A program made the position numbers and the translations under genes. A stretch of DNA of 64,000 nt, taken from Sutcliffiella halmapala (GTDB lineage: Bacteria; Bacillota; Bacilli; Bacillales; Bacillaceae_I). Below, in pieces: positions 16,916 through 26,262 of this stretch (its first letter is position 1; every line of letters begins with the position of its first letter). The notes beneath the pieces were generated by a model. That model was not told where the DNA came from, did not search any database, and was given only the letters and a program-made list of their open reading frames with translations. The DNA is taken from NCBI RefSeq assembly GCF_002019665.1, contig NZ_KV917375.1, positions 1,741,175 through 1,805,174 on the forward strand, written 5' to 3'.

Positions 16916-17074
16916 TGAGTCTTGTCACTCCTCATTCTTTTATGCTCTTCTTATTGTACATGGAAACTTGTCTATTCTCAAGGTGAGAGATTCTAGAATA
17001 AAGGAGGATTTTTGCAGAAAAAGTCGAAATGTTATAGAGTCATAGTTAAGCGACTTACAACAAGGGGGATGGAC

Positions 17075-17494
17075 ATGATTAAAAATATAAATCATATTGG
17101 GATTGCTGTGAAGTCAATTGAGACAGCGCTTCCATTTTATACAGAAACTTTAGGTCTGACCTTTGAAACAGTTGAGCATGTTGCTAGTCAACGGGTTCGA
17201 GTGGCTTTCATTCATGCGGGGAATTGCAAGATTGAATTATTAGAGCCGACATCTCCAGAAAGTGCTGTTGCAAAATTTATTGAAAAACGTGGTGAAGGTA
17301 TTCATCACGTGGCTTTAAGTGTAGATAACATCGAAGAGCGAATTCAAGAAATGGTGGATAAAGGGATTGCGATGATAGATTCGACATCTCGAGTAGGAGC
17401 AGGTGGTGCTAATATTGCATTCATGCATCCAAAGGCAAGCGGCGGGGTATTAGTGGAATTTTGTGAAAAGGCGGCGAAACAACATGACAATTGA
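17075..17494 (+). CDS. mce: Methylmalonyl-CoA epimerase
   Basis: 139-aa VOC-fold metalloenzyme that interconverts (R)- and (S)-methylmalonyl-CoA. It begins IKNINHIGIAV with the first metal His, has ELLEPTSPESAVAKF and EGIHHVALSVDNI with the second His, and ends with GVLVEFCE holding the metal Glu. ATG 17075 after AAGGGGG matches the family start. A TTG at 17012 with a strong AAGGAGG site would add 21 basic residues and is a real alternative. It overlaps the carboxyltransferase gene by 11 bases, as in B. subtilis yqjC-yqjD. Confidence 0.92.
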   Translation: MIKNINHIGIAVKSIETALPFYTETLGLTFETVEHVASQRVRVAFIHAGNCKIELLEPTSPESAVAKFIEKRGEGIHHVALSVDNIEERIQEMVDKGIAMIDSTSRVGAGGANIAFMHPKASGGVLVEFCEKAAKQHDN

Positions 17495-19037
17495 TATTTA
17501 TGAAAAGATAAATGAGTTATACGATAAACGTCGCGAGGTCGAGCTTGGTGGCGGAGACGAACGAATTGATAAGCAACATGAAAAAGGGAAGCTAACAGCC
17601 AGAGAGCGAATTGAACTTTTAGTAGATGAGGGGACTTTTGTAGAGCTTAACCCTTTCATCGAGCACCGTTGCAATGATTTTGGATTACAAGGAAAAAAAG
17701 GTCCGGGAGATGGGGTAGTAACGGGTTATGGAAAAGTAAATGGCAAGCCAATCTATCTATTCTCGCAAGATTTCACCGTGTTTGGTGGGGCATTAGGGGA
17801 AATGCACGCAAAGAAAATTGCGAATGTTATGGATATGGCGGCTCAAAATGGTACGCCAATTGTCGGATTGAACGATTCTGGAGGAGCGAGAATTCAAGAA
17901 GGTGTCCTTTCTCTTGATGGGTATGGTCACATCTTTTATCGAAATTCTATCTATTCCGGCGTGATTCCCCAAATCTCTGTCATCATGGGACCTTGTGCTG
18001 GCGGAGCGGTGTATTCTCCTGCCATCACTGATTTTGTGTTCATGGTGGAAAAGACAAGTCAAATGTTTATAACTGGACCAAAAGTGATTGAAACTGTTAC
18101 TGGTGAAAAGATTAGTTCAGAAGGATTAGGTGGAGCGAAAGTTCATAATTCAATAAGTGGAAGTGCTCACTTTTCAAGTCCCTCTGAAGAGGAAGTTCTG
18201 GCTCAGGTTAGAAACCTCTTAAGCTATCTTCCTCAAAATAATGAAGAGAAGCCAGAGCGCATTTCATGTGAAGAGGGGGATGATTACCGTCCTGAGCTAT
18301 CAGACGCCATCCCTTTTGATGCAATTAGACCATATGACGTAAGAATTGTAATTAATCAAGTAGTAGATGAAGGCTCTTTTATGGAAATCCATAAAGATTT
18401 CGCCAAAAACATCGTGGTTGGTTTAGCAAGATTGAAGGGTGAAGTCGTTGGGCTCGTTTGTAATCAACCAAAAGTGATGGCAGGAGGGTTAGATATCGAC
18501 TCCTCTGACAAAGCAGCGAGATTTATCCGTTTTTGTGATTCCTTCAATATTCCGCTTATTACTTTTGAAGATGTAACTGGTTTCTTCCCAGGAGTTAAGC
18601 AAGAGCATGGTGGAATCATTCGCCATGGAGCAAAGATTCTCTATGCGTACTCTGAAGCTACGGTGCCAAAGCTTACCGTTATTTTACGAAAAGCATATGG
18701 TGGGGCTTATGTTGCCTTAAACAGTAAGTCCATTGGAGCAGATCTTGTATTTGCTTGGCCGAATGCGGAGATTGCGGTAATGGGACCTCAAGGTGCTGCA
18801 AATATTATCTTTGCACGTGAAATTAACGAAAGCGAAAATCCAGAAGAAACAAGAGCGCAAAAAATCGAGGAGTATCGTGAGAAATTTGCCAATCCTTATG
18901 TTGCAGCAAGCCAAGGAATGGTCGATGATGTAATCGATCCAAGAGAAACAAGAATTAAACTCATCCAGTCTCTCGAAATGCTGCGTAACAAAAAAGAATC
19001 TAGACCATTTAAAAAGCATGGGAATATCCCACTTTAA
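17484..19037 (+). CDS. mmdA: Acyl-CoA carboxyltransferase (methylmalonyl-CoA decarboxylase alpha / propionyl-CoA carboxylase beta type)
   Basis: 517-aa carboxyltransferase with two crotonase-like halves. N-half marks are KLTARERIELL and GARIQEGV; the CoA-binding oxyanion glycines lie in MGPCAGGAVYSPA. C-half marks are GFFPGVKQEHGGIIRHGAKIL and RKAYGGAYVAL. It is the YqjD homologue and acts on propionyl-/methylmalonyl-CoA. No biotin carboxylase or carrier gene is nearby, so partners must be elsewhere. With mce it forms a unit ended by a hairpin at 19044. It may handle propionyl-CoA from the operon at 23669. Confidence 0.92.
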   Translation: MTIDIYEKINELYDKRREVELGGGDERIDKQHEKGKLTARERIELLVDEGTFVELNPFIEHRCNDFGLQGKKGPGDGVVTGYGKVNGKPIYLFSQDFTVFGGALGEMHAKKIANVMDMAAQNGTPIVGLNDSGGARIQEGVLSLDGYGHIFYRNSIYSGVIPQISVIMGPCAGGAVYSPAITDFVFMVEKTSQMFITGPKVIETVTGEKISSEGLGGAKVHNSISGSAHFSSPSEEEVLAQVRNLLSYLPQNNEEKPERISCEEGDDYRPELSDAIPFDAIRPYDVRIVINQVVDEGSFMEIHKDFAKNIVVGLARLKGEVVGLVCNQPKVMAGGLDIDSSDKAARFIRFCDSFNIPLITFEDVTGFFPGVKQEHGGIIRHGAKILYAYSEATVPKLTVILRKAYGGAYVALNSKSIGADLVFAWPNAEIAVMGPQGAANIIFAREINESENPEETRAQKIEEYREKFANPYVAASQGMVDDVIDPRETRIKLIQSLEMLRNKKESRPFKKHGNIPL

Positions 19038-19043
19038 TGTAAG

Positions 19044-19076
19044 GAAGATAGTAGGTGCATCCTGCTATCTTCTTTT
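19044..19076 (+). terminator. Terminator after mmdA
   Basis: GAAGATAG / CTATCTTC stem with an inner TAGG/TCCTG extension, followed by TTTT. Confidence 0.8.
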
Positions 19077-19101
19077 ATAGCAGATGAGAGGAAGAAGCCT
19101 G

Positions 19102-19587
19102 TTGATTAATCTAGTGAGTGTGAGAAAAGAAGAAGAGGAAGTTTTACAACGGCTCATTCAATTCTATATCTATGAGTTTACAAGATTTAATGACGATATT
19201 AAGTTAGAAAACGACGGTAGCTATAAGCCGTTTGATTTACAAAAATATTGGCAGATAAACACGTCTTACCGTGCATTTTTTATCAACTATCAGAAGGAAA
19301 TAGTCGGGTTTGCCCTTTTAGAAGAAGGCACAGGAGACTCTCCGAATGTAATAGAAGAATTTTTCATCATAAGGAAATACCATGGAAAAGGCTTTGGTCG
19401 AATTGCTGCCCAAAGGCTATTTTCGATGTTTGAAGGGAAATGGCAAGTTTTCCAAATTCAAAACAATTATCCAGCACAAGCATTTTGGCGCAAAACAATC
19501 CGAGAATTCACTAGTAACTCCTATCTAGAACGATATGATGAGCATAGACGGTCTATTCAGGAGTTTGATACACGCCAATTGGATTAA
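19102..19587 (+). CDS. GNAT-family N-acetyltransferase
   Basis: 161-aa acetyl-CoA-dependent acyltransferase. The acetyl-CoA loop is KYHGKGFGRIAAQRLF (R/Q-x-x-G-x-G/A pattern), preceded by EEFFIIRKY as beta-4. The end NNYPAQAFWRKTI follows the usual motif B. GAGGAAG precedes the TTG start at 19102; ATG 19084 lacks a site. The substrate is unknown. It lies between the mmdA terminator and the peptidase gene. Confidence 0.82.
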   Translation: MINLVSVRKEEEEVLQRLIQFYIYEFTRFNDDIKLENDGSYKPFDLQKYWQINTSYRAFFINYQKEIVGFALLEEGTGDSPNVIEEFFIIRKYHGKGFGRIAAQRLFSMFEGKWQVFQIQNNYPAQAFWRKTIREFTSNSYLERYDEHRRSIQEFDTRQLD

Positions 19588-19668
19588 GGGAGCTTGTTCC
19601 GTAGAAAAGTTTTTCTCAAATAGGTTATAATAAGGAAGGATTTAAAAAGTGGTAGGAGGAACATACAT

Positions 19669-20787
19669 ATGATTAATAGAGACAGATTAGTTGAAGAATT
19701 TTTAGAGCTTGTTCAAGTAGATTCTGAAACAAGATTTGAAGCTGAAATTTGTAAAGTATTAAAAGAGAAATTCTCTGCTTTAGGTGTTAACGTAATAGAA
19801 GATGACACAATGAATGTAACAGGGCACGGTGCTGGTAACCTTATCTGTACGCTTGAAGGGACAAAGACAGGAGTAGACACTATCTATTTCACCTCCCACA
19901 TGGATACAGTTGTACCTGGAAAAGGAATAAAACCTTCCATTAAGGATGACTATATTGTAACAGATGGAACAACAATTTTGGGGGCAGATGATAAAGCTGG
20001 CCTTGCAGCAATGTTAGAGGCAGTAAAAGTACTAAAAGAAAACAATATCGAGCATGGAACGGTACAATTCATTATCACAGCTGGGGAAGAATCAGGACTT
20101 GTTGGAGCTAAAGCACTCGATCCGGCAATGGTAACAGCGAAATATGGCTTTGCTTTAGACAGTGATGGAACAGTCGGCAACATTATCGTTGCTGCACCTA
20201 CACAAGCAAAAGTAAAAGCAACTATTTATGGAAAAACAGCTCATGCTGGTGTTGCTCCAGAAAAAGGAATCTCTGCCATTACGATTGCAGCAAAATCCAT
20301 TGCGAAAATGCCACTAGGTCGTATTGACGAGGAAACAACTGCAAACATTGGTCGCTTTGAAGGTGGCGGTCCAACAAACATTGTGTGCGATCGCGTAGAT
20401 ATCTTAGCAGAGGCACGTTCTCTAGTACCTGAAAAGATGGAAGTGCAAGTTGCCAAAATGAAAGAAGCTTTCGAAACAGTTGCAGTAAATATGGGTGGAC
20501 GTGCAGAAGTAACCATTGATATTATGTACCCTGGTTTCAAATTTGCAGCAGGAGATCACGTAGTAGAGGTTGCCAAACGTGCTGTTACAGCCATTGGAAG
20601 AACTCCTGAGTTACAAAAAAGTGGCGGCGGAAGCGATGCGAATGTAATTGCTGGATTCGGTGTTCCGACTGTCAACTTAGCTGTTGGCTACGAAGAAATC
20701 CATACAACCAATGAAAGAATGCCAATTGAAGAATTAGTTAAAACGACAGAGCTTGTCGTAAGTATCATGAAAGAAGTTGCAAAGTAA
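19669..20787 (+). CDS. M20-family metallopeptidase, PepT-like (YqjE type)
   Basis: 372-aa M20 peptidase of the tripeptidase (PepT) group. The zinc site reads SHMDTVVPGKG (His), GADDKAGLAA (bridging Asp) and TAGEESGLVGA (catalytic Glu and metal Glu). The dimerisation domain holds the GKTAHAGVAPEKG His. ATG 19669 follows GTAGGAGGAAC. It matches B. subtilis YqjE in size and position, after the yqjC-yqjD pair. It probably trims small peptides in the cytoplasm. Terminator at 20795. Confidence 0.92.
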   Translation: MINRDRLVEEFLELVQVDSETRFEAEICKVLKEKFSALGVNVIEDDTMNVTGHGAGNLICTLEGTKTGVDTIYFTSHMDTVVPGKGIKPSIKDDYIVTDGTTILGADDKAGLAAMLEAVKVLKENNIEHGTVQFIITAGEESGLVGAKALDPAMVTAKYGFALDSDGTVGNIIVAAPTQAKVKATIYGKTAHAGVAPEKGISAITIAAKSIAKMPLGRIDEETTANIGRFEGGGPTNIVCDRVDILAEARSLVPEKMEVQVAKMKEAFETVAVNMGGRAEVTIDIMYPGFKFAAGDHVVEVAKRAVTAIGRTPELQKSGGGSDANVIAGFGVPTVNLAVGYEEIHTTNERMPIEELVKTTELVVSIMKEVAK

Positions 20788-20794
20788 GTAAGGG

Positions 20795-20823
20795 AAGCTT
20801 GGTGAAATGCCAAGCTTTTTTTT
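20795..20823 (+). terminator. Terminator after the YqjE-like peptidase
   Basis: AAGCTTGG / CCAAGCTT, 8-bp perfect stem with a 7-base loop and a T-run. Confidence 0.92.
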
Positions 20824-20869
20824 CATGGTTGAATTATAATGAAAGAAAAGCGTTGATAGGAGAAAAGTC

Positions 20870-21340
20870 ATGGAACCTAAAAAACTAGTTATCTTTCAAG
20901 CGAATGAAGAAGAGTATGGTGTTTCTGTGGAGTTTGTCGTTTCCATTGAAAAACTAGCTAGCGTAACACCGATCCCTGAAATGCCTACCTTTATGAAAGG
21001 TCTTATGAAGGTAAGAGATGAATTGATTCCAGTACTAGATACAAGCCAGATACTTTTTAATACACCTACGACTCTTACCGAAAAAACGAGAGTAATTGTT
21101 GTGCAAACGACTGATCTTTCTGTTGCTCTATTAGTAGAAGATGCAAAGGAAATCCTAGATGTGCAACAAGAAAATATTCAACCGCTTAGTTTAATTGCGG
21201 CCAACACTACCGCCTATATAAGTGGAATGGTAAATTTAGAAAACCGATTAATTGCTATTATTGATCCTAGTATACTAGTTAATAACCTTAGCGAAATAGA
21301 AACAATTAAAGAAGAAGTAGAAAAGCAAGCAACTAGTTAA
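20870..21340 (+). CDS. cheW: CheW-domain chemotaxis coupling protein
   Basis: 156-aa single CheW domain that links chemoreceptors to the CheA kinase. Family marks are KLVIFQANEEEYGVSVEFV at the start, TPIPEMPTFMKGLMKVRDELIPVLD in the middle and GMVNLENRLIAIID near the end. There is no CheV-type receiver domain. ATG 20870 follows ATAGGAG. It is a single gene here, with no chemotaxis partner nearby, so it may be a paralogue of the main cheW. Confidence 0.9.
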   Translation: MEPKKLVIFQANEEEYGVSVEFVVSIEKLASVTPIPEMPTFMKGLMKVRDELIPVLDTSQILFNTPTTLTEKTRVIVVQTTDLSVALLVEDAKEILDVQQENIQPLSLIAANTTAYISGMVNLENRLIAIIDPSILVNNLSEIETIKEEVEKQATS

Positions 21341-21361
21341 AAAACACTTAACGGTAGTAAG

Positions 21362-21398
21362 GAGGTTCTCTTTAGGTAGGAGGGTACCTCTTTTTTTA
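21362..21398 (+). terminator. Probable terminator after cheW
   Basis: GAGGT / ACCTC outer pairs with a weaker inner CTC/GGG continuation and a run of seven T. The stem is imperfect. Confidence 0.6.
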
Positions 21399-21428
21399 GT
21401 TTGAGTAGTGATAATCTTGCTAGTTCAC

Positions 21429-21490
21429 ACAAGCAAGTTCCGCCAAAAGCCATGGAGAGGTGATACTTTTGGCGAAGGGAATGTGCTTGT
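21429..21490. other. Two-tier inverted repeat between convergent genes
   Basis: An inner 9-bp perfect repeat CGCCAAAAG / CTTTTGGCG (21441-21449 with 21466-21474) is enclosed by an outer 7-bp repeat ACAAGCA / TGCTTGT (21429-21435 with 21484-21490). No T-run follows on either strand, so it is not a simple terminator. Function unknown. Confidence 0.55.
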
Positions 21491-21519
21491 CTGATTTGAT
21501 TAAGGTGCCTTACTATAGT

Positions 21520-23415
21520 TTACTGCAAGTGATACTTTGCCATTTTTTTATATAACGTAGTTCGGTGGATGCCGAGAATTTTGGCAGCCTTTGATTTGTT
21601 TCCTGCTACTTTTTGCAAGATGGATAAAATAAGTTCTCGCTCAAGTTCATCATTTGCCTCCTTTTGATTAACAAGCAAATCCGAGGTTGCGATATTTCCT
21701 TGTGGGAGTGAATAGCTTTGTTGGGTCAATTCCCGAACTGTACTTAAGGTTGGTTGACTAGCTAGCGATGAAGTCTTAGTTGGTTTTGTATATTCGTTAG
21801 GCATAAGATAGCTCGTTAAGTGTGGCGGAAGGTCCTGCAGTAATATTTGGTTTTGATCAGTAAGTACAACTAAGCTTTCTAAGATGTTTGCCATTTCTCG
21901 AACGTTACCTGGCCAATCATATTGAATGAATTTTTCCATGACCTCTCTACTTATCTTTATGGAAGAGAGATGATGTTTTTTGGAGGCTGCTTCTAATAAG
22001 TGTGATACAAGGACAGGAATATCTGCTTTCCTATTTTTAAGGGGCGGAATATGCAAGGGAACAATATTAAGTCGATAGTATAAATCCTTTCGAAAGGCTC
22101 CCTTTTCTACAAGCTTCTCCAATGGTTGATTTGTTGCAGCAATAATGCGCACATTCACATTTATTTCACTTATGCCTCCTACCCTTTCGAATTTTTGCTC
22201 CTGCAGGACACGAAGGAGCTTAGCTTGTAAGTGAAGAGACATATCCCCGATTTCATCTAAAAACAACGTTCCGTTATGTGCCAATTCGAACTTTCCGGGT
22301 TTTCCACCCTTGCTTGCTCCAGTAAACGCTCCAGGATCGTATCCAAATAGCTCTGATTCAAGCAATTCATCAGGAATAGCCGCGCAGTTTAAAGATATCA
22401 ATGGGCCATTTTTTACTGGACTTAGGTGATGAATAGATTTGGCAAAAAGCTCCTTCCCAACACCACTTTCTCCGATAATTAAGACCGTTGCCATCGTTTT
22501 CGCTGCTCTCCGCGCGATTTTTTTAACTTCTCCTATTGATTTGCTCTCTCCAATAATTTTGTCAAATGTAATCTTCTCTTTCTCTTGTTTAGGTATTTCG
22601 AGCGTGAACTGTTTATTGCTAGTTTCCTTAAGAACCTGTAGCTTGTCAAAGGCTTTAGCGAGCTCTGAAACACCTTCAAAAACGAGCATTCCGATTGCAC
22701 CAATTACTTTAGTGTTTTTCCAAATAGGTATCACATGGGCAACCATTTCCTGCCCTTGCAACATAACTGCATTAGAACGTTCCGGAATTCCAGTTTCAAG
22801 AACTACAGGCAATCTAGTGTTTTCGATTACTTCTGTACAATGTTTTCCAATCACATCATCTTTTTTCATACGTACGAAACGGCTATAGGAGCTATTAAAA
22901 AGTTGGATGATGCCATTTTCATCTACCACCGTTATTCCTTCATAAGCTGTATCGAAACAAACTTCGTACATTTTTACAATCTGATCTAAAGATTGATTTT
23001 GTTCATGGAGTTCCAAGACTTTATTGACTATTTTTCTTTTTGAAGGAAAGCTACCAATGAGTCTTTTCTCTCTATCTACCACTGGAATAACTGTAGGGAA
23101 ATAAAGAGAATCTTCATTTATTGGCTCATCAGCATATAGAGTAGTGAACTCTGTGACCATAATACTTTGAATCTCTTGTTCTATGGGGAGACCACTTAAG
23201 AATGCTTTCATAACTATCGAGGAGGAGACAATCCCCTTTACAGTCCGATCTTTGTTTACTACTGCAATACTAGTAATTTCATATTCCGACATGATTTTAG
23301 CTGCTTTAAAAATAGAGTCATTAACTTGGACGGAATAATATTCATCATCCATCCAATCTTGAACAATAGAGTCCTTATATTGCAAGGGGGTGCCTTCTTT
23401 TTTTAGAGCGTCCAT
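21520..23415 (-). CDS. Sigma-54-dependent transcriptional activator with CBS and PAS sensor domains
   Basis: 631-aa enhancer-binding protein. In order: two CBS repeats (about residues 15-130), a PAS domain (about 145-245), the AAA+ domain with Walker [16 protein letters not shown], the sigma-54 loop GAFTGA, Walker [10 protein letters not shown] and an arginine-finger region near PGNVREM, and a C-terminal Fis-type HTH ([18 protein letters not shown]). GAFTGA shows true sigma-54 dependence. CBS domains often bind adenine nucleotides and PAS small ligands, so it may sense energy state plus a metabolite. It is divergent from the operon at 23669, whose -24/-12 promoter it should activate. Confidence 0.95.
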   Translation of the reverse strand: MDALKKEGTPLQYKDSIVQDWMDDEYYSVQVNDSIFKAAKIMSEYEITSIAVVNKDRTVKGIVSSSIVMKAFLSGLPIEQEIQSIMVTEFTTLYADEPINEDSLYFPTVIPVVDREKRLIGSFPSKRKIVNKVLELHEQNQSLDQIVKMYEVCFDTAYEGITVVDENGIIQLFNSSYSRFVRMKKDDVIGKHCTEVIENTRLPVVLETGIPERSNAVMLQGQEMVAHVIPIWKNTKVIGAIGMLVFEGVSELAKAFDKLQVLKETSNKQFTLEIPKQEKEKITFDKIIGESKSIGEVKKIARRAAKTMATVLIIGESGVGKELFAKSIHHLSPVKNGPLISLNCAAIPDELLESELFGYDPGAFTGASKGGKPGKFELAHNGTLFLDEIGDMSLHLQAKLLRVLQEQKFERVGGISEINVNVRIIAATNQPLEKLVEKGAFRKDLYYRLNIVPLHIPPLKNRKADIPVLVSHLLEAASKKHHLSSIKISREVMEKFIQYDWPGNVREMANILESLVVLTDQNQILLQDLPPHLTSYLMPNEYTKPTKTSSLASQPTLSTVRELTQQSYSLPQGNIATSDLLVNQKEANDELERELILSILQKVAGNKSKAAKILGIHRTTLYKKMAKYHLQ

Positions 23416-23534
23416 ATAAAACCACCTATCAACTTTATCGGTTATTAATCCGTTTGATTTTGAAAAATTAGAATATTTATAAAATAGATTAAAGGATAGT
23501 GTAGTTATTAGTCAACACATTTGTTTGTCTAAGA

Positions 23535-23559
23535 CTACATATTTGTGTTCGGTGTGTAG
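23535..23559. promoter_or_regulatory. Possible upstream activator site
   Basis: Inverted repeat CTACA .. TGTAG centred about 90 bases upstream of the expected start site of the sigma-54 promoter. That is the usual distance for an enhancer-binding protein. The repeat is short, so this is tentative. Confidence 0.35.
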
Positions 23560-23611
23560 CTTTATCAAAGCATATATTGATAAAAATACAGAAAATTCGT
23601 TAAATTAATAG

Positions 23612-23628
23612 TTGGCACGATAATTGCA
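23612..23628 (+). promoter_or_regulatory. Sigma-54 (-24/-12) promoter
   Basis: TTGGCACG-N4-TTGCA: the -24 GG (23614-23615) and -12 GC (23626-23627) have the correct spacing and almost perfect consensus (TGGCACG-N4-TTGCW). It lies 40 bases before the first gene of the operon and faces away from the adjacent activator gene. Confidence 0.92.
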
Positions 23629-23668
23629 TTATATAAAGTGTATATTACTTCGTAACAGGGGGGCTTAT

Positions 23669-24874
23669 ATGAATTTAATAGCAGAAATCCGGATGCCCAA
23701 TGTCATTCATTACGGGAGAGGTAGTCTTTCTAAATTGGGCAAGGAGGCAAATGAATTAGGATCAAAGGCATTGTTAATTAGTGATAAACCTTTAAGTGAG
23801 TTAGGTTATGTTGACAAGTTGATTGACTCTTTGGAAGTGGATAATGTTGAGGCAATTCCTTATTTGGGAGTGGACTCTGAAACAAAAGATACTCATGTTG
23901 AAGAAGCTTTAACCCTGTTTCATGAAAATGGTTGTGCTTTCATTATTGCCTTAGGTGGAGGAAGTTGTATTGATGCAGCTAAAGCCGTTGCTTTATTGGC
24001 TAGAAATGAAGGCGAGTTAATAGAATATGTGGGAAATCGGAAAATCATCAAAAATGATCCGGTGCCAGTAATAGCCATTCCTACAACAGCAGGCACAGGA
24101 TCTGAAGTAACGGATGCATTGGTTGTGACCCATACAATTAATGATATAAAAATGATGATTAAGCAGCCTAAAATCATGCCAAGGGTAGCCATTGTTGACC
24201 CAATCCTTACACTATCAGCACCAAAAATGATAACGGTTGCAACAGGGGTAGATGCATTAAGCCACGCCATTGAAGCATTTATTTCACGCAAGTCCAATCC
24301 CTTATCTAATACATTAGCCTTATCATCTATTAAACTAATTGCAGATAACATTCAGCGCGTTTATGAAGATGGAAACGATTTGGAAGCAAGAACACAAATG
24401 GCTTTAGCATCTATGCAAGCAGGGATTGCATTTTCTAATGCCTCTGTATGCCTCGTTCATGGGATGTCTCGCCCTATTGGCGCTTTGTTTAAAGTGCCAC
24501 ATGGAATATCTAATGCTATGTTGCTATCGGCTGTATTGGAATTTAGTGAAAGTAGCTGTATAGAAAAATTAGCTCAGATAGGAAGGACAATTCTGAGAGA
24601 TATAGAACAGTACAGTGATGAGGTCATCGCTAGAGAAACAGTCTTATTTATTAAAAAGCTCTGTATGGATTTAACAATTCCTAATTTAGAAACTTGGGGT
24701 ATTAAAGAGCAAGATTTTGAAAAAGTGTTAGACAAAATGGCTACCGATGCATTGGCAAGTGGGAGTCCAAGTAATAATCCTCGAATTCCTAGTAAAGAGG
24801 AAATTATCAATCTGTATCGAGTCTCCTTTACATATGACTATTCAAATATGAAGCTTTTAAACAACAATGTCTAA
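23669..24874 (+). CDS. Iron-containing alcohol dehydrogenase
   Basis: 401-aa group III (Fe-ADH) NAD(P)-dependent dehydrogenase. It shows GGGSCIDAAKA (nucleotide phosphate binding), PTTAGTGSEVT, and the iron ligand region with ALSHAIEAF and CLVHGMSRPIGALFKVPHG. ATG 23669 is chosen because GGGGGGC precedes it; the longer open frame starting at 23624 would overlap the -12 promoter element and is not possible from that transcript. It is the first gene of the sigma-54 operon and may oxidise a hydroxy acid or alcohol that feeds the later semialdehyde step. Confidence 0.92.
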   Translation: MNLIAEIRMPNVIHYGRGSLSKLGKEANELGSKALLISDKPLSELGYVDKLIDSLEVDNVEAIPYLGVDSETKDTHVEEALTLFHENGCAFIIALGGGSCIDAAKAVALLARNEGELIEYVGNRKIIKNDPVPVIAIPTTAGTGSEVTDALVVTHTINDIKMMIKQPKIMPRVAIVDPILTLSAPKMITVATGVDALSHAIEAFISRKSNPLSNTLALSSIKLIADNIQRVYEDGNDLEARTQMALASMQAGIAFSNASVCLVHGMSRPIGALFKVPHGISNAMLLSAVLEFSESSCIEKLAQIGRTILRDIEQYSDEVIARETVLFIKKLCMDLTIPNLETWGIKEQDFEKVLDKMATDALASGSPSNNPRIPSKEEIINLYRVSFTYDYSNMKLLNNNV

Positions 24875-24895
24875 AATAGTAAAGGAGGTTAGGGG

Positions 24896-26242
24896 ATGGC
24901 ACTTAGCTTTATAGGCTTGATTGTGGGACTTGGACTACTTATGTATTTAACAATTAAAGGGATAAACATCATTATCGCTGCTGTACTCTGTTCGACAATT
25001 GTAGCAGTCACAGGTGGGCACAATTTATTGGAAGCGTTAACATCTTACTATATGACAGGCTTCACTGGATTCTTTGCTTCTTGGTTTTTAACATTTTTAC
25101 TTGGGGCAATTTTTGGGAAAGTCATGGAGGATACATTAGCTGCAAATGCGATTGCTGATTGGGTTAAACGCAAATTTGGAGCAAAGAGAGCGGTGTTTGC
25201 TGTTGTAACGGCGTGTGCACTTATGACTTACGGTGGTGTAAGCGTATTCATTGTAGCGTTTACTGTTTATCCAATAGCTTTTTCTTTATTTAAAAGTGCT
25301 AATTTGCCCCATCGTTTTATCCCAAGTGCACTAGTGTTCGGATCAATCTCTTTTACGATGACATCACCAGGTTCACCGGAGATTCAAAATCTAATTCCTA
25401 CTCAGCATTTTGGCACGACTCCCACTGCTGGTGGTTGGATAGGAGTTATTATTGCGTTATTCATTATGGTAGTAGGCGGAATTATCTTAGGGAAGATGGT
25501 AAAAAAAGCAGTAGATCGAGGAGAAGCTTTCTCCTTGGAGCATCTTTCTGAAATAGCAAAGGCAGAGGTCGCCGCAACTAATGAAGGTAGAGCAAATGAA
25601 GGAGAAACTAAAAAGGACTTGCCTAATATTTTTGTTTCGCTATTGCCTTTAATATCTGTAGTAATAGTCTTAAATATTGTTGCCCAGTTTATCTCAACAG
25701 AACAAGCAGTTTTAATTGCTTTATTTGCTGGAATTGTTGTAGGGTGGGGTCTTATGTATAAAAATGCCATTGGTACTCATTTGAAAGCACTTACTAAAGG
25801 TACTGAAAATGCAATAAATGCGATTGCTAATACTTGTGCTGTAGTTGGATTTGGTGCAGTTGCTGCAAAGGTACCTGCATTTACAGCTATTGTGGATGCG
25901 CTCACAAACATGCCTGGCCTAGAATATGCAGGTCTTGCTATGGCTGTTACACTGATTGCTGCGATTACAGGTTCAGCATCTGGTGGGTTAGGGATTGCTT
26001 TGCCGATACTCGGACCTATTTATATGGCCCAGGGATTAGATCCAGGCGCAATGCACCGGATTTCAGCCCTTGCTTCAGGTGGATTAGACTCTCTTCCTCA
26101 TAACGGATACATCGTCACTACTATTAATGGGGTTTGTAAGGAAACACATAAACGGGCTTATTTTCCAGTATTTATAATGAGTGTAGTTGTACCAACCATA
26201 TTTTTAGCACTAGCGGTTGTACTATATATGATTTTTCACTAA
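24896..26242 (+). CDS. GntP-family permease
   Basis: 448-aa, about 12-14 helix secondary transporter of the gluconate:H+ symporter family, which moves sugar acids and short hydroxy acids. Conserved stretches are FLLGAIFGKVMEDTLAANAIA, MTSPGSPEIQNLIPT and, near the end, ALASGGLDSLPHNG. AAAGGAGG precedes ATG 24896, 22 bases after the ADH stop. In an operon with hydroxyacid and semialdehyde dehydrogenases it probably imports a small hydroxy acid such as 3-hydroxybutyrate- or 3-hydroxyisobutyrate-like compounds. Confidence 0.9.
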   Translation: MALSFIGLIVGLGLLMYLTIKGINIIIAAVLCSTIVAVTGGHNLLEALTSYYMTGFTGFFASWFLTFLLGAIFGKVMEDTLAANAIADWVKRKFGAKRAVFAVVTACALMTYGGVSVFIVAFTVYPIAFSLFKSANLPHRFIPSALVFGSISFTMTSPGSPEIQNLIPTQHFGTTPTAGGWIGVIIALFIMVVGGIILGKMVKKAVDRGEAFSLEHLSEIAKAEVAATNEGRANEGETKKDLPNIFVSLLPLISVVIVLNIVAQFISTEQAVLIALFAGIVVGWGLMYKNAIGTHLKALTKGTENAINAIANTCAVVGFGAVAAKVPAFTAIVDALTNMPGLEYAGLAMAVTLIAAITGSASGGLGIALPILGPIYMAQGLDPGAMHRISALASGGLDSLPHNGYIVTTINGVCKETHKRAYFPVFIMSVVVPTIFLALAVVLYMIFH

Positions 26243-26262
26243 ACCATTAAAAAGGAGAGAGA

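Noticed and set aside
23624-23668. Longer N-terminus of the iron alcohol dehydrogenase
   Set aside because: It would start within the -12 element of the sigma-54 promoter, upstream of the transcript.
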